A stretch of 64,000 bases of DNA from Pantoea cypripedii (GTDB taxonomy: Bacteria > Pseudomonadota > Gammaproteobacteria > Enterobacterales > Enterobacteriaceae), in the NCBI RefSeq assembly GCF_002095535.1, contig NZ_MLJI01000001.1:1663832-1727831 (forward strand), in the 5' to 3' direction. This document shows positions 30,500-41,662 of this stretch, one piece after another (the first letter of the stretch is position 1; each line of letters opens with the position of its first letter). The notes beneath the pieces are model-generated. The model was not told the DNA's origin and searched no databases. It was given only the letters and a program-made list of their open reading frames with translations. A program made the position numbers and the translations under genes.

Positions 30500-30709
30500 T
30501 TACTTAATCGATTGCTGTGTATAGTGCATACGCGGGCGGTCAATGTTGGCCCAGGACAGTTCCTGCTCCAGATGGTAGCTGTGATTACCATCGTCCCACT
30601 TCACGTAATAACCGGTTGGCGCATCTCCCTGTTCAAAAACGTTAACAACCTCGCCTTTTATTTCTCCCGATTTGTGTTTCACAATACTGCCTTTGGGAAA
30701 CTTAAACAT
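30500..30709 (-). CDS. Small conserved-looking protein, unknown function
   Basis: A 69-residue protein (MFKFPKGSIVKHKSGEIKGE...) with no signal peptide. Its beta-rich pattern (GSIVKHKSGEIKGEVVNVFE, GYYVKWDDGNHSYHLEQELS) resembles short SH3-like or DUF2158-type proteins such as YodC, but I cannot name it. A G-run lies about 10 bases before the ATG at 30709; an upstream in-frame ATG is less likely. It lies between mfd and lolC, about 90 bases before the mfd start on the same strand. Confidence 0.6.
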   Translation of the reverse strand: MFKFPKGSIVKHKSGEIKGEVVNVFEQGDAPTGYYVKWDDGNHSYHLEQELSWANIDRPRMHYTQQSIK

Positions 30710-30939
30710 ATGTTGTACCCCCACAATCAACATTACTACATCATTCAGTCTACCCCAGCGGCTGGTCAATAAACGCACAATTAACGTCATTATTTTGTCA
30801 CTATTTTGTGCAATGACCTGCAGGGTGACGTATTTTGACGCAACTTTGCCGCAGACTCAGAGGGTTAGAGGTTTCATAAAGCAGGCAGCTCCTTTATCAT
30901 CCCTGTACTTATTTTCAGGCTACTGCCAAGACGGATCTC

Positions 30940-32139
30940 ATGTATCAACCAGTCGCGTTATTCATCGGCCTGCGCTACATGCGTGGACGTGCTTCAGACC
31001 GCTTCGGTCGCTTCGTCTCCTGGCTCTCGACCATCGGCATCACGCTGGGCGTGCTGGCGCTGGTGACGGTGCTCTCGGTGATGAACGGCTTTGAGCGCGA
31101 GCTGGAAGGCAACATCCTCGGCCTGATGCCGCAGGCGCTGGTCACCAGCGACAAAGGCAGCATCAATCCGCAACAGCTGACGCCGCAAAGCCTTAATTTG
31201 CAAGGCGTGACACGCATCGCGCCGCTCACCACTGCCGATGTGGTGTTGCAGAGCGCCCACAGTGTCTCCGTTGGCGTGATGCTCGGCATCAATCCGGATG
31301 AGAAAGATCCGCTTACCCCGTATCTGGTCAATACCCAGCAGAGCGTACTCCAGGCAGGCCAATATAACGTCATCCTCGGTGAGCAGTTGGCGGGGCAACT
31401 GGGCGTTAAACGCGGCGATCAATTGCGCCTGATGGTGCCCTCTGTCAGCCAGTTCACCCCGGTTGGCCGTGTGCCCAGCCAGCGTATCTTTACCGTTGCG
31501 GGAACTTACGCTGCCAATAGCGAGGTCGATGGCTACCAGATCCTCGTCAACCAACAGGATGCCTCACGCGTGATGCGCTATCCGCTTGGCAACATCACCG
31601 GCTGGCGTCTGTGGCTGGATAAACCGCTCAGCGTGGATGCACTGAGCCAGCAGAAGCTGGCCGATGGGCTGGTATGGAAAGACTGGCGTGAACGCAAGGG
31701 TGACCTGTTCCAGGCGGTGCGCATGGAGAAAAACATGATGGGGCTGCTGCTTAGTCTGATCATTGCCGTCGCCGCCTTTAACATCATTACGTCGCTCGGG
31801 CTGCTGATCATGGAAAAGCAGGCCGAAGTGGCGATTCTGCAAACCCAGGGCTTAACCCGCCGTCAGATCGTGGCGGTGTTTATGGTGCAAGGGGCCAGCG
31901 CGGGCATTATCGGTGCGCTGCTCGGCACGCTGCTCGGGGTACTGCTTGCCAGCCAATTAAATCATCTGCTGCCGGTGATTGGCCTGTTCCTTGATGGTGC
32001 CGCCTTGCCGGTGGATATCAATGTCTGGCAGGTGGTCACCATTGCGCTGGTGTCGATGGCCGTAGCGCTGCTTTCCACTCTTTATCCGTCATGGCGCGCT
32101 GCCGCCGTTCAACCCGCTGAGGCTTTACGTTATGAGTAA
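30940..32139 (+). CDS. lolC: Lipoprotein-releasing ABC transporter permease LolC
   Basis: A 399-residue inner-membrane subunit of LolCDE, which releases outer-membrane lipoproteins to LolA. One N-terminal span ([21 protein letters not shown]), a periplasmic MacB-like domain and three C-terminal spans. It ends overlapping lolD by 8 bases. It binds LolA through its periplasmic domain, by family knowledge. Confidence 0.96.
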   Translation: MYQPVALFIGLRYMRGRASDRFGRFVSWLSTIGITLGVLALVTVLSVMNGFERELEGNILGLMPQALVTSDKGSINPQQLTPQSLNLQGVTRIAPLTTADVVLQSAHSVSVGVMLGINPDEKDPLTPYLVNTQQSVLQAGQYNVILGEQLAGQLGVKRGDQLRLMVPSVSQFTPVGRVPSQRIFTVAGTYAANSEVDGYQILVNQQDASRVMRYPLGNITGWRLWLDKPLSVDALSQQKLADGLVWKDWRERKGDLFQAVRMEKNMMGLLLSLIIAVAAFNIITSLGLLIMEKQAEVAILQTQGLTRRQIVAVFMVQGASAGIIGALLGTLLGVLLASQLNHLLPVIGLFLDGAALPVDINVWQVVTIALVSMAVALLSTLYPSWRAAAVQPAEALRYE

Positions 32140-32833
32140 CACCCCTTTGTTGCAGTGTCGTGACCTGTGTAAACGCTATCAGGAAGGCAGCGTGCAGACC
32201 GATGTGCTGCGCAACGTGGCCTTCAGTCTCCAGCCTGGTGAACTGACGGCGATTGTCGGCAGCTCCGGTTCCGGCAAAAGTACCTTGCTGCACCTGCTGG
32301 GCGGTCTGGATGCGCCGACCTCCGGTGATGTGGTGTTCGACGGCAAATCGCTGAATGCCATGTCCTCCTCCGCCAAGGCCGAGCTGCGTAACCGCGAGCT
32401 GGGCTTTATCTATCAGTTCCACCATCTGCTGCCGGATTTCACCGCGCTGGAAAATGTGGCGATGCCGCTGCTGATTGGCAAAAGTGCCAAAGGCGAAGCG
32501 GAGGCCCGCGCCCGTGAGATGCTGGCGGCGGTGGGGCTGGAAAAACGCGCGGCGCATCGTCCCTCGGAGCTGTCCGGTGGTGAACGCCAGCGTGTGGCGA
32601 TTGCCCGTGCGCTGGTGAATCGTCCGCGTCTGGTGATGGCCGATGAGCCGACCGGTAACCTCGATGCACGCAACGCCGATGCCATCTTTGAGCTGCTGGG
32701 TGAACTGAACACCCGCCAGGGCACCGCCTTCCTGGTGGTAACCCATGATTTGCAGCTGGCAAAACGTCTCAGCCGTCAGATGGAAATGCGTGACGGCCAG
32801 CTGAGCGAACATTTAACGCTGGGAGCGCTGTAA
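32132..32833 (+). CDS. lolD: Lipoprotein-releasing ABC transporter ATPase LolD
   Basis: A 233-residue ATPase of the LolCDE complex. Walker [10 protein letters not shown], signature LSGGERQR, Walker [13 protein letters not shown] and the H-loop VVTHD are intact. It overlaps lolC upstream and the lolE ATG by one base downstream. Confidence 0.98.
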   Translation: MSNTPLLQCRDLCKRYQEGSVQTDVLRNVAFSLQPGELTAIVGSSGSGKSTLLHLLGGLDAPTSGDVVFDGKSLNAMSSSAKAELRNRELGFIYQFHHLLPDFTALENVAMPLLIGKSAKGEAEARAREMLAAVGLEKRAAHRPSELSGGERQRVAIARALVNRPRLVMADEPTGNLDARNADAIFELLGELNTRQGTAFLVVTHDLQLAKRLSRQMEMRDGQLSEHLTLGAL

Positions 32834-34077
32834 TGAGGCCTTCGTTATCCCTGCTGCTGGGGTTACGTTTTAGCCGTGGCCGTCGGCGTGGCGGCATGGT
32901 TTCGCTGATCTCGATTATCTCAACGGTGGGTATCGCGCTGGGCGTGGCGGTGCTGATCATCGGCTTAAGTGCGATGAACGGCTTCGAACGTGAACTCAAC
33001 AGCCGCATTCTGGCGGTGGTGCCGCATGGGGAAATCGAGCCGGTTAATCAGCCGTTCCGTAACTGGCAGCCGATGATTGCCCCGATTGAGCAGGTGCCGG
33101 GTATCGCCGCCGCCGCGCCTTATGTGAACTTCACCGGACTGATTGAGAGCGGGGCGAAGTTACAGGCTTTGCAGGTCAAAGGGGTCGATCCACAACAGGA
33201 ACCACGTCTGAGCGCACTGCCGCATTTTGTCGCTGATAACGCCTGGTCACAATTCGCGGCCGGTAAACAGCAGATTATTCTCGGTGGCGGTATCGCGACA
33301 TCGCTGAATGTGAAGCAGGGCGACTGGATCACCATCATGATCCCCAACAATGATGGTCAGAATAAGCTGCTGGAACCCAAACGGATTCGTTTGCAGGTGA
33401 GCGGTATTCTGCAACTGAGCGGTATGCTCGATCACAGCCTGGCGCTGGTGCCGCTGGCCGATGCGCAGAATTATCTGGATATGGGTGACAGCGTCAGCGG
33501 TATCGCGCTGAAAATGAACGATCCGTTCAAAGCGCAGAAGCTGGTGCGTGATGCCGGTGAAGTGACGCATTCTTACGTCTATATCCGCAGCTGGATTGGC
33601 ACCTACGGTTATATGTATCGTGATATCCAGATGATTCGCGCCATTATGTATCTGGCGATGGTGCTGGTGATTGGTGTGGCCTGCTTCAATATCGTGTCAA
33701 CGCTGGTGATGGCGGTGAAGGATAAAAGCAGCGATATCGCGGTGCTGCGTACCCTCGGTGCCAAAGATGGTCTGATTCGTGCCATCTTCATCTGGTACGG
33801 CCTGCTGGCCGGATTGCTGGGTAGCGTCAGCGGTGTGGTGGTTGGCGTGGTGGTGGCACTGAATTTGACGCCGATTATGCGCGGACTGGAGCATCTCACC
33901 GGCCATCAGCTGCTGGCAGGGGATATTTATTTTATTGATTTCCTGCCGTCGGAACTGCACTGGCTGGATGTGATTTCGGTGCTGGCGACAGCGATAATTT
34001 TGAGCCTGCTTGCCAGCTGGTACCCGGCGCGGCGCGCCAGCCGCATCGATCCAGCCCGCGTATTAAGCGGGCAATAA
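32833..34077 (+). CDS. lolE: Lipoprotein-releasing ABC transporter permease LolE
   Basis: A 414-residue partner of LolC with the same layout: N-terminal span, periplasmic domain, three C-terminal spans ending in [20 protein letters not shown]. In E. coli nagK lies between lolE and cobB; here cobB follows directly after 52 bases. Confidence 0.97.
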   Translation: MRPSLSLLLGLRFSRGRRRGGMVSLISIISTVGIALGVAVLIIGLSAMNGFERELNSRILAVVPHGEIEPVNQPFRNWQPMIAPIEQVPGIAAAAPYVNFTGLIESGAKLQALQVKGVDPQQEPRLSALPHFVADNAWSQFAAGKQQIILGGGIATSLNVKQGDWITIMIPNNDGQNKLLEPKRIRLQVSGILQLSGMLDHSLALVPLADAQNYLDMGDSVSGIALKMNDPFKAQKLVRDAGEVTHSYVYIRSWIGTYGYMYRDIQMIRAIMYLAMVLVIGVACFNIVSTLVMAVKDKSSDIAVLRTLGAKDGLIRAIFIWYGLLAGLLGSVSGVVVGVVVALNLTPIMRGLEHLTGHQLLAGDIYFIDFLPSELHWLDVISVLATAIILSLLASWYPARRASRIDPARVLSGQ

Positions 34078-34129
34078 CTGCAAACCAGCGCAACTGCGGC
34101 ACAGCGGTTGCGCAGATTAAGGAGCCTTT

Positions 34130-34963
34130 ATGCGCACTCTCCGTCGCCGCGTACGACTCGCCCGCTATAAAAAGACTCGCCGTAAAGTGCATCAGCGTTT
34201 TCGCCAGCGTATTTTCGAGCGCGACCGGAAAGCGGAGCTGGCAGCACATCCATTGCCGCATGTGGTGGTGCTGACCGGGGCGGGGATCTCGGCGGAGTCG
34301 GGTATTCGTACCTTTCGTGCTGCTGATGGTTTATGGGAAGAACACCGGGTGGAAGATGTGGCGACCCCGGAAGGCTTCCGGCGCGATCCGGCGCTGGTGC
34401 AGGCGTTCTACAATGCGCGCCGCCGCCAGCTGCAACAACCGGAGATCCAGCCGAATGCGGCACACCGGGCGCTGGCAGAGCTGGAGCAGGTGCTGGGGGA
34501 TAATTTCCTGCTGGTGACGCAGAATATTGATGATTTGCACGAACGTGCCGGGAGCCAGCGTGTGCTGCATATGCACGGTGAGCTGCTGAAGGTGCGTTGC
34601 GTCAATAGCGGCCAGGTGATTGACTGGCAAGAGGATCTCACCCCGGACGATCGCTGCACCTGTTGTCAGTTCCCGTCACTGCTGCGTCCGCATGTGGTGT
34701 GGTTTGGCGAAATGCCGCTGGGCATGGAAGAGATTTATCAGGCGCTGGATCGCGCGAATCTGTTTATTGCCATCGGCACCTCCGGCCACGTCTATCCGGC
34801 TGCCGGTTTTGTCCATGAGGCGAAGGTGCAGGGCGCGCATACCGTGGAACTGAATCTGGAACCGAGCCAGGTAGGTAACGAGTTTGCTGAGAGCCAGTAT
34901 GGTCTGGCAAGCGAAGTGGTCCCGGCGTTTGTGCACACCTTTCTGCGCGGGCTGTATAAATAA
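34130..34963 (+). CDS. cobB: NAD-dependent protein deacylase CobB
   Basis: A class III sirtuin that removes acetyl and succinyl groups from lysines. The 277-residue protein has an N-terminal basic extension ([19 protein letters not shown]), the [17 protein letters not shown] loop, the YNARR motif carrying the Tyr and Arg that read succinyl groups, [12 protein letters not shown], the catalytic His in LHMHGELL, and zinc-site cysteines (RC and CTCC). AAGGAG lies 6 bases before the ATG. Confidence 0.95.
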   Translation: MRTLRRRVRLARYKKTRRKVHQRFRQRIFERDRKAELAAHPLPHVVVLTGAGISAESGIRTFRAADGLWEEHRVEDVATPEGFRRDPALVQAFYNARRRQLQQPEIQPNAAHRALAELEQVLGDNFLLVTQNIDDLHERAGSQRVLHMHGELLKVRCVNSGQVIDWQEDLTPDDRCTCCQFPSLLRPHVVWFGEMPLGMEEIYQALDRANLFIAIGTSGHVYPAAGFVHEAKVQGAHTVELNLEPSQVGNEFAESQYGLASEVVPAFVHTFLRGLYK

Positions 34964-34972
34964 GCGTTATAC

Positions 34973-35046
34973 CGTAGCGGCGCGATTTATCGCGCGGTTG
35001 TTTGGGTGCCGATGCCCAAAGGCGCGCGATAAATCGCGCCGCTACG
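34973..35046. repeat. REP-type inverted pair (copy 2 of 3)
   Basis: CGTAGCGGCGCGATTTATCG and its inverted partner CGATAAATCGCGCCGCTACG, separated by a short spacer; the best-preserved copy. It lies between the 3' ends of cobB and potD. Confidence 0.85.
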
Positions 35047-35058
35047 GAGAAAGATGGA

Positions 35059-36102
35059 CTATTGCCCTGCTTTTAATTTCTGGAACAACGTCTCGTACTG
35101 CACGCTGGCATCGCCGACATCATTCTGCCACTCACCATTTTTAATCACCTCAGCCGACGGATACAGCGACGGGTCATTGGAGACGCCCTGCGGCAGCAGT
35201 TTTTTCGCCGCCAGATTCGGCGTCGGGTAGCCGATGGTTTCCGCCACTTTTGCTGCCACTTCCGGACGCAGCAGGAAGTTAATTAACTTCAGCGCGCCGG
35301 CTTTGTTTTTCGCATTGGCCGGGATCGCCAGATTATCCATCCAGAAAATGCCGCCTTCTTTCGGCCATACCACCTGCAATGGCGTACCGGCCTGACGGGC
35401 CACATAGGCTGAACCGTTCCAGATCATGCCGAGATTCACCTCGCCTTCCATATACGGATTGCCAGGGTTATCGGAGTTAAATGCCAGCACGTTCGGCATC
35501 AGCTTCTTCAGCTCCTCGTAAGCGGCTTCGATCTCTTTCGGATCGCGCGTGTTGCCCGAATAGCCCAGCTTGCGCAGCGCCATCTGGAAGACTTCGCGCG
35601 CGTCATCGGTCAACAGCAGGCTTTGCTTGTATTCGGGTTTCCACAAATCCGCCCAGCTGGTGATGCTTTTCGGGTCGATCGCATCGGTATTGACGCCAAT
35701 GGCGGTCGCCCCCCAGATATAGGGAATCGAATAGTCATTATTGGGATCAAACGGCTTATTCAGCAGGTTGGGATCGAGGTTGTGAAAATTGCTCAGCTGC
35801 GACTTATCAATCTTTTGCAGCATGCCTTCATTGCGCATTTTGGCGATGAAATAGGTGGAGGGCACCACCAGGTCGTAAGCGCCGTCTTTCCAGGTTTTCA
35901 GCTTGGCATACATGCTTTCATTGGATTCGTAGGTGGAATAAATCACCTTGATGCCGGTTTCTTTGGTGAACTGCTCCAGCAGGCCCGGTGGGACATATTC
36001 GGTCCAGTTGTAGAAATAGAGCGTGTTGCTGTCATCAGCCTGCGCGCTCTGCATCCCCAGTGCCAGCGCCCCAGCCGCCAGCCAGTGAGACCATTTTTTC
36101 AT
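35059..36102 (-). CDS. potD: Spermidine/putrescine-binding protein PotD
   Basis: The periplasmic binding protein of the PotABCD importer. 347 residues with signal peptide MKKWSHWLAAGALALGMQSAQA, then the mature start DDSNTLYFYNWTEYVPPGLL, typical of PotD. I chose ATG 36102 because it begins at the signal peptide. The next upstream gene, potC, ends 10 bases before it, so it is the last gene of potABCD. Confidence 0.96.
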   Translation of the reverse strand: MKKWSHWLAAGALALGMQSAQADDSNTLYFYNWTEYVPPGLLEQFTKETGIKVIYSTYESNESMYAKLKTWKDGAYDLVVPSTYFIAKMRNEGMLQKIDKSQLSNFHNLDPNLLNKPFDPNNDYSIPYIWGATAIGVNTDAIDPKSITSWADLWKPEYKQSLLLTDDAREVFQMALRKLGYSGNTRDPKEIEAAYEELKKLMPNVLAFNSDNPGNPYMEGEVNLGMIWNGSAYVARQAGTPLQVVWPKEGGIFWMDNLAIPANAKNKAGALKLINFLLRPEVAAKVAETIGYPTPNLAAKKLLPQGVSNDPSLYPSAEVIKNGEWQNDVGDASVQYETLFQKLKAGQ

Positions 36103-36112
36103 TGGTTGTCCT

Positions 36113-36886
36113 CTATTTGGTTTTATCCCGCAATAACAACTGGCTGGCTGCCACCAGCAGCAGCGACAGCAGCAGTAAAATGGTAGCCAGTGCATTCACC
36201 TCGGGTGATACGCCGACTTTCACCATCGAATAAATTTTCAATGGCAGAATCTCAAACGTCGGGCCGGTGACGAAGGAGGAGACCACTACATCGTCCATCG
36301 ACAGGGTAAAGCTCAGCAGCCAGCCCGCCGCCACCGCAGGTAACGCCAGCGGCAGCAGAATCTTGCGCAAAATGGTGATTTCACTGGCACCGAGGTCTTT
36401 TGCTGCTTCCAGCATCCGCACATCAAAGCCTTTCAGGCGTGAGTAGACGGTAATCACCACAAACGGCAGGCAGAAGGTGATGTGAGAAAACAGCAGCGAC
36501 CAGAATCCCAGTGAGATACCCAGCAGCATAAACAGCACCAGCAGCGAAATCGCCATCACAATATCCGGCGACATCATCACCACAAACAACATGCCGCTGA
36601 CGAAGGGTTTACCACGGAAACGGTAGCGATACAGCGCCACTGCCGTCAGCGAGCCAATCAGCGTTGCACAGCTGGCAGACAACACCCCCATCAGCAACGA
36701 ATGCTGCGCCGCCTGTAACAGGCTGTCGTTGTTTACCAGCAAGGCATACCACTGGGTACTGAAACCCTGCCAGTTGATGCCGAAGCGTGAGGCGTTAAAC
36801 GAATTGACGATCAGGATGATGATCGGAATATAAAACCAGGCGTAAATCACCGCCATAAAGCTAGCGCGTAACCAGCGAGCCATCAT
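36113..36886 (-). CDS. potC: Spermidine/putrescine ABC transporter permease PotC
   Basis: A 257-residue inner-membrane permease with six predicted spans and the EAA motif (MLEAAKDLGASEITILRKILLPL) that contacts PotA. The start overlaps the potB stop by four bases. Confidence 0.97.
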   Translation of the reverse strand: MMARWLRASFMAVIYAWFYIPIIILIVNSFNASRFGINWQGFSTQWYALLVNNDSLLQAAQHSLLMGVLSASCATLIGSLTAVALYRYRFRGKPFVSGMLFVVMMSPDIVMAISLLVLFMLLGISLGFWSLLFSHITFCLPFVVITVYSRLKGFDVRMLEAAKDLGASEITILRKILLPLALPAVAAGWLLSFTLSMDDVVVSSFVTGPTFEILPLKIYSMVKVGVSPEVNALATILLLLSLLLVAASQLLLRDKTK

Positions 36887-37743
36887 TGCAGCTCCATTTT
36901 GTTATTCAGCAGGCGGGCGGCGCGCCAGTAAAACAGCAACATCAGCCCCATCAGTAGCGTCATCACGATGCTGGTGGCGGCACCAAAGGGCCAGTCGCGA
37001 ATATTGAGGAACTGGTTCTTGATCACGTTACCAATCAACAGATTTTTCGCGCCCCCCATCAAATCGGAGACGTAAAACAGGCCCATCGCCGGGATCAATA
37101 CCAGCAGGCAACCGGCGACGATACCGGGCATAGTGAGCGGCAGAATGATGCGTATAAAACGTTGCAGCGTATTGGCTCCGAGGTCGCGCGCGGCCTCCAG
37201 ACAGGCTTTATCCAGTTTTTCCAGGCTGGAGTAGAGCGGCAGCACCATAAACGGCAGCAGGATGTAGATCAGCCCGAGGATCACCGCTTCTGGCGTGTAC
37301 ATGATGCGAAAGGGTTGGTCGATGACGCCCAGCCACAGCAGAAACTCGTTCAGCCAGCCGCGGGTGCTGAGAAAAATTTTCAGGCCGTAGATGCGGATCA
37401 GTGAATTGGTCCAGAACGGCACAATCAGCAGAAACAGCATCAGCGGGCGCAGGCGCTCGGGCAATTTTGTCAGGCACCAGGCAAAGGGATAACCGAGCAG
37501 CAGGCAGCACAGGGTGGCGATGACCGCCATATTCAGCGAGTGCAACAACACTTCGGCGTAGAGCGGGTCGAGCAGGCGGCTGTAGTTGCTGAGGGTAAAC
37601 ACCATGCTGACAAAATGTGCATCGTCGCGAGTCAGAAAACTGGTGACAAAGATCATCAGATTGGGCAGCAGTACAAATAGCGTCAGCCAGCTGACAATCA
37701 TCACCACGATGGCGTTTTGCAGGCGATTACGCATCAGCTTCAT
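36883..37743 (-). CDS. potB: Spermidine/putrescine ABC transporter permease PotB
   Basis: A 286-residue permease, partner of PotC, with six predicted spans and the EAA motif ([23 protein letters not shown]). The start overlaps potA by 17 bases and the stop overlaps potC, so the operon is tightly coupled. Confidence 0.97.
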   Translation of the reverse strand: MKLMRNRLQNAIVVMIVSWLTLFVLLPNLMIFVTSFLTRDDAHFVSMVFTLSNYSRLLDPLYAEVLLHSLNMAVIATLCCLLLGYPFAWCLTKLPERLRPLMLFLLIVPFWTNSLIRIYGLKIFLSTRGWLNEFLLWLGVIDQPFRIMYTPEAVILGLIYILLPFMVLPLYSSLEKLDKACLEAARDLGANTLQRFIRIILPLTMPGIVAGCLLVLIPAMGLFYVSDLMGGAKNLLIGNVIKNQFLNIRDWPFGAATSIVMTLLMGLMLLFYWRAARLLNNKMELQ

Positions 37744-38851
37744 ACGGCAGCACCACCTCCCAGCTCTGTACCCAACTCACCGCCATTTTCTGGTTCAGCG
37801 AATGGTCAAAATCGGGGTCATCCTCATTGAAAAATTCGCTCACCGTCAGAAGCTTGCCATTTTCCAGTTCAACGGTGGATTCCAGCGTCATCCCTTTATA
37901 GTTCCGCTCACGCACGTAGCCCACCAGGTGCTCGCTGCGGCTGTCATGGTCGATCTCTTCCACGCGCAAATCTTCCGGGCGCAACAGGACATGCAATTTA
38001 TCACCAGGCACCACCGGGAAAGGGCAGTGGATATCACATTCCCGTCCTTCCACCCGGGCGCGCACGCTGGGGGCGTTGTCACTGCTTACTACCTCAGCGT
38101 CAAACACGTTGATTTCACCGATAAAGCGCGCGACAAACAAATTGGCCGGTTCTTCGTAGATTTCGCGTGGCGTACCGTCCTGCTCGATACGACCATCACG
38201 CATCACCACGATGCGATCGGACATGGTCAGCGCTTCTTCCTGGTCGTGAGTGACGAACACAAAGGTGATGCCGAGCTTGCGCTGCAATGCTTTCAGTTCG
38301 TTCTGCATCTGCTTACGCAGCTTGTAATCCAGCGCGGAGAGGGACTCGTCCAGCAGCAATACTTTGGGCCGATTCACCACCGCACGGGCAATGGCGACAC
38401 GCTGTTGCTGGCCGCCTGACAGCTGATGAGGACGGCGGTCAGCAAAACTTTCCAGTTGCACCATCGCCAGCGCGTCATTGACGCGACGGGTAATTTCTGC
38501 CGCCGGGGTTTTCTGCATCCGCAAGCCAAACGCCACGTTTTCAAATACCGACATATGCGGGAACAACGCATAGCTCTGGAACACCGTATTGATATGACGG
38601 TGCTCGGCAGGTGTGTCGGTGATGTCATTGCCATCGAGGATGATGCGACCCTGATCGGCATCTTCCAGTCCGGCGATCAGACGCAGAATGGTGGTTTTAC
38701 CGCAGCCGGAAGGACCGAGCAGGGTGATAAATTCACCATGACGGATAGTCAGCTGGAAATCGGAAATGATGGATTTACCATCGAAGGCTTTACTGATGCC
38801 AGAAAGCGTAACCAGCGCCTGTTGCGCGCGTGTTTGCGTCATTTTAGTCAC
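37727..38851 (-). CDS. potA: Spermidine/putrescine ABC transporter ATPase PotA
   Basis: A 374-residue ATPase that powers polyamine import. Walker [10 protein letters not shown], signature LSGGQQQR, Walker [13 protein letters not shown] and a C-terminal TOBE regulatory domain (about 280-374). First gene of potABCD; divergent from pepT. Confidence 0.97.
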   Translation of the reverse strand: MTKMTQTRAQQALVTLSGISKAFDGKSIISDFQLTIRHGEFITLLGPSGCGKTTILRLIAGLEDADQGRIILDGNDITDTPAEHRHINTVFQSYALFPHMSVFENVAFGLRMQKTPAAEITRRVNDALAMVQLESFADRRPHQLSGGQQQRVAIARAVVNRPKVLLLDESLSALDYKLRKQMQNELKALQRKLGITFVFVTHDQEEALTMSDRIVVMRDGRIEQDGTPREIYEEPANLFVARFIGEINVFDAEVVSSDNAPSVRARVEGRECDIHCPFPVVPGDKLHVLLRPEDLRVEEIDHDSRSEHLVGYVRERNYKGMTLESTVELENGKLLTVSEFFNEDDPDFDHSLNQKMAVSWVQSWEVVLPYEADA

Positions 38852-39034
38852 TCAGTCTGAAAATGATCTGATTACAGCATAGTCGCACGCAGCGGCCAGC
38901 CGTGATGAAGGGCGGGATAATACCTGAAAAATGCGCCAATGCCATGTTTCCACGTGGAATTACCTTGAAAAGTCTGAAAAAGAACGGAGTATGCTGTAGC
39001 GACACGCAGCGGCACGGAAAATCTTTCTGCATCC

Positions 39035-39053
39035 GATGATTGAGCAAATCATC
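39035..39053. promoter_or_regulatory. Inverted repeat in the potA-pepT gap
   Basis: GATGATT-GAGCA-AATCATC is a perfect 7-bp inverted repeat about 95 bases before pepT. It is the size of a transcription-factor site but does not fit the FNR consensus that would be expected for pepT. The regulator is unknown. Confidence 0.35.
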
Positions 39054-39147
39054 ATGACGGGACTAACCTGATGGATAATGATTTGACGCAACAACGCGTC
39101 GCCAGTGACCAATGATAATAAATGCAGGTTCTTTAGAGGGATGACCG

Positions 39148-40374
39148 ATGGATCAATTACTTGAGCGCTTTCTCAGTTATGTGGCGATAGAAACCCAATC
39201 CAAGCCACAGGCACGGCAGGTACCAAGCAGCGAAGGGCAGTGGACGCTGGCGCGTCAGCTCCAGGAAGAGCTGCTGGCTTTAGGTTTTGTGGATGTGACG
39301 TTAAGTGACCATTGCTGTGTTATGGGCACCTTACCGGCGAATGTTGACTGGCCGACCCCGGTGATCGGCTTTATTTCGCATATGGATACCTCGCCGGATT
39401 TCACGGCGAAAAACGTTAATCCGCAGATTATTGAAAATTACCGCGGCGGGGATATTGCTCTCGGCAACGGTGATGAAATTCTTTCACCGGTAATGTTCCC
39501 GGTGTTGCACAAATTGATCGGCCATACGCTGGTCACCACCGATGGTAAAACCTTGCTCGGGGCGGATGATAAAGCCGGGGTGGCGGAAATCATGACCGCC
39601 ATGGCACGCCTCGCGCAGGGGGACATTCCGCATGGTGCGATTCGTGTCGCCTTTACGCCGGATGAAGAGATTGGCCGTGGTCCGTCATACTTTGATATCG
39701 AAGAGTTTGCCGCCGACTGGGCTTATACCGTGGATGGTAGCGATCTGGGTGAGTTTGAGTTTGAGAACTTCAATGCGGCATCGGCGACGGTCAAAATTGT
39801 CGGTAACAACGTGCATCCGGGTACCGCCAAAGGGGTGATGGTGAACGCGCTGGAACTGGCGATGCGTTTCCACGCCGAAGTGCCAGCCAACGAAAAGCCG
39901 CAATTCACCGAAGGCTACGAAGGCTTTTACCATCTGCATACTATGAAGGGGACCGTGGAGCACGCGGAGATGATGTATATCATCCGTGACTTCGATGCGG
40001 ATAACTACGCCAAACGTAAGCAACTGCTGGAAGATATCGGGCGTCGGATCAGCAAGGGCCTGCATGCGGAGTGCACGATAAAAGTCGAGATCAGCGACAG
40101 CTACCGTAATATGCGCGAGAAAGTGGAACCGCATCCGCACATTATCGAACTGGCGTTACAGGCGATGCATGACTGCGGCATTGAACCCAACGTGAAACCG
40201 ATTCGCGGTGGCACCGACGGTTCAGCGTTGTCGTGGAAAGGACTGCCGTGTCCGAACCTGTTTACCGGTGGCTACAACTATCACGGCAAACACGAGTTCG
40301 CTTCACTGAACGTGATGGCGCAGGCGGTGGATGTGATTGTGCGCATTGCGGCGCTGGTGGCTGAGAAAAAGTAA
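39148..40374 (+). CDS. pepT: Peptidase T (tripeptide aminopeptidase)
   Basis: A 408-residue cytoplasmic M20 zinc aminopeptidase that removes N-terminal residues from tripeptides. Metal and catalytic motifs: SHMDTSPDF (His, Asp), [23 protein letters not shown] (Glu pair), [15 protein letters not shown] and the late [23 protein letters not shown] precedes the ATG. Confidence 0.97.
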   Translation: MDQLLERFLSYVAIETQSKPQARQVPSSEGQWTLARQLQEELLALGFVDVTLSDHCCVMGTLPANVDWPTPVIGFISHMDTSPDFTAKNVNPQIIENYRGGDIALGNGDEILSPVMFPVLHKLIGHTLVTTDGKTLLGADDKAGVAEIMTAMARLAQGDIPHGAIRVAFTPDEEIGRGPSYFDIEEFAADWAYTVDGSDLGEFEFENFNAASATVKIVGNNVHPGTAKGVMVNALELAMRFHAEVPANEKPQFTEGYEGFYHLHTMKGTVEHAEMMYIIRDFDADNYAKRKQLLEDIGRRISKGLHAECTIKVEISDSYRNMREKVEPHPHIIELALQAMHDCGIEPNVKPIRGGTDGSALSWKGLPCPNLFTGGYNYHGKHEFASLNVMAQAVDVIVRIAALVAEKK

Positions 40375-40404
40375 ACCAGGTCGGCAATCGACCTGATGCA
40401 GAAC

Positions 40405-40464
40405 CGTAGCGGCACGATTTATCGTGCGGGTTTTAAACGGTGCGCGATAAATCGCGCCGCTACG
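40405..40464. repeat. REP-type inverted pair (copy 3 of 3)
   Basis: CGTAGCGGCACGATTTATCG followed by GCGCGATAAATCGCGCCGCTACG-type sequence. The left palindrome carries compensating changes (GCACGATTTATCGTGC), so its own hairpin is preserved. Located between the 3' ends of pepT and roxA. Confidence 0.8.
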
Positions 40465-40483
40465 CATTCATACAAGCCTCAAC

Positions 40484-41605
40484 TTAATCAGCGAAGTACC
40501 AATAACCGCTGTTCACCAGCGCGGCGACCTGCGCCAGAAGTGAAGGATCGTTCAGCGCTTCACCAAAGTCTTCCAGCGTCAGTACCTGACGATGAGCCAG
40601 CGCCGCCAGCACTTCCGGGTGGCTACAGTCCACGCGCTCGCCGTTAACAAACACTGCATCACCCAGCGTCAGCACGCGTAACCCACCGAGGCGCGTCAGG
40701 GCATCACCCTGTTGCAGCGCATCATAGATTTCATCTGGCTGGTACGGTGGTTCTGGCGGAGCGATATCCAGCTCGTGGCGTGACTGCGAAATAAATTCGC
40801 CAAACCACTGGTTAAACTGCTCGGGCTGATTGATCACATCCAGCATCGCGGCACGGATACCCTCCACCTCGGAAGGCAGAATTTGTGACGGACATTCACG
40901 CGTCGGCACATCGGGATCGCTATAGCGATAGCTGCCCAGCTCGTGAGCCAGCACGTAGTCGGCAAAACCGCTGATCAGCTCGCGACCGCTTGGCGCACGG
41001 AAACCCACTGAGTAGTTCAGCGCGTTTTCCAGTGAGTAGCCTTCGTGCGGGAATCCCGGCGGGATATAGAGGATGTCACCCGGTTCCATCTCTTCATCAA
41101 TGATGGCGTCAAAGGGTTCCACCTGGAGCAGGTCGGGATGTGGGCAGTGCTGCTTCATCGGCACTTTCTCGCCGACGCGCCAGCGACGGCGACCGGTGCC
41201 CTGAATGATAAACACATCGTACTGGTCGAAATGCGGGCCCACACCGCCGCCAGGCACGGCAAAAGAGATCATCAGATCGTCAATGCGCCAGTCGGGCAGG
41301 AAGCGGAACGGACGCATCAGCGCGGCAGAAGGCTCATGCCAGTGGTTAACCGCCTGCACCAGCAACGACCAGTTGTTTTCACCGAGATGATCGTAGCTTT
41401 CAAACGGACCATGGCTTACCTGCCATTTACCGTTGTCATGGCTCACCAGGCGGCTGTCCACCTCGTTTTCCATTGCCAGACCGGCCAGCTCATCAGGAGA
41501 AATTGGGTCAATAAAGTTTTTAAAACCACGTTTAAGCACCACCGGACGTTTTTGCCAGTAACGCTGAATAAAGTCGGGCCAGTTAAGATCGAGCTGATAA
41601 TCCAT
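40484..41605 (-). CDS. roxA: Ribosomal protein uL16 arginine hydroxylase RoxA (YcfD)
   Basis: A 373-residue Fe(II)/2-oxoglutarate oxygenase of the JmjC type that hydroxylates an arginine of ribosomal protein L16. The iron ligands start in GPHFDQYDVFIIQGTG (HxD), with the distal His in the PHEGYSLENALNYS segment. Winged-helix C-terminal domain as in the family. Confidence 0.94.
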   Translation of the reverse strand: MDYQLDLNWPDFIQRYWQKRPVVLKRGFKNFIDPISPDELAGLAMENEVDSRLVSHDNGKWQVSHGPFESYDHLGENNWSLLVQAVNHWHEPSAALMRPFRFLPDWRIDDLMISFAVPGGGVGPHFDQYDVFIIQGTGRRRWRVGEKVPMKQHCPHPDLLQVEPFDAIIDEEMEPGDILYIPPGFPHEGYSLENALNYSVGFRAPSGRELISGFADYVLAHELGSYRYSDPDVPTRECPSQILPSEVEGIRAAMLDVINQPEQFNQWFGEFISQSRHELDIAPPEPPYQPDEIYDALQQGDALTRLGGLRVLTLGDAVFVNGERVDCSHPEVLAALAHRQVLTLEDFGEALNDPSLLAQVAALVNSGYWYFAD

Positions 41606-41662
41606 AGAAGGGTTCCGGTTAGGGCCATGAATGCCTGCAAGTATAACAGCCCGCGCGCCTTT

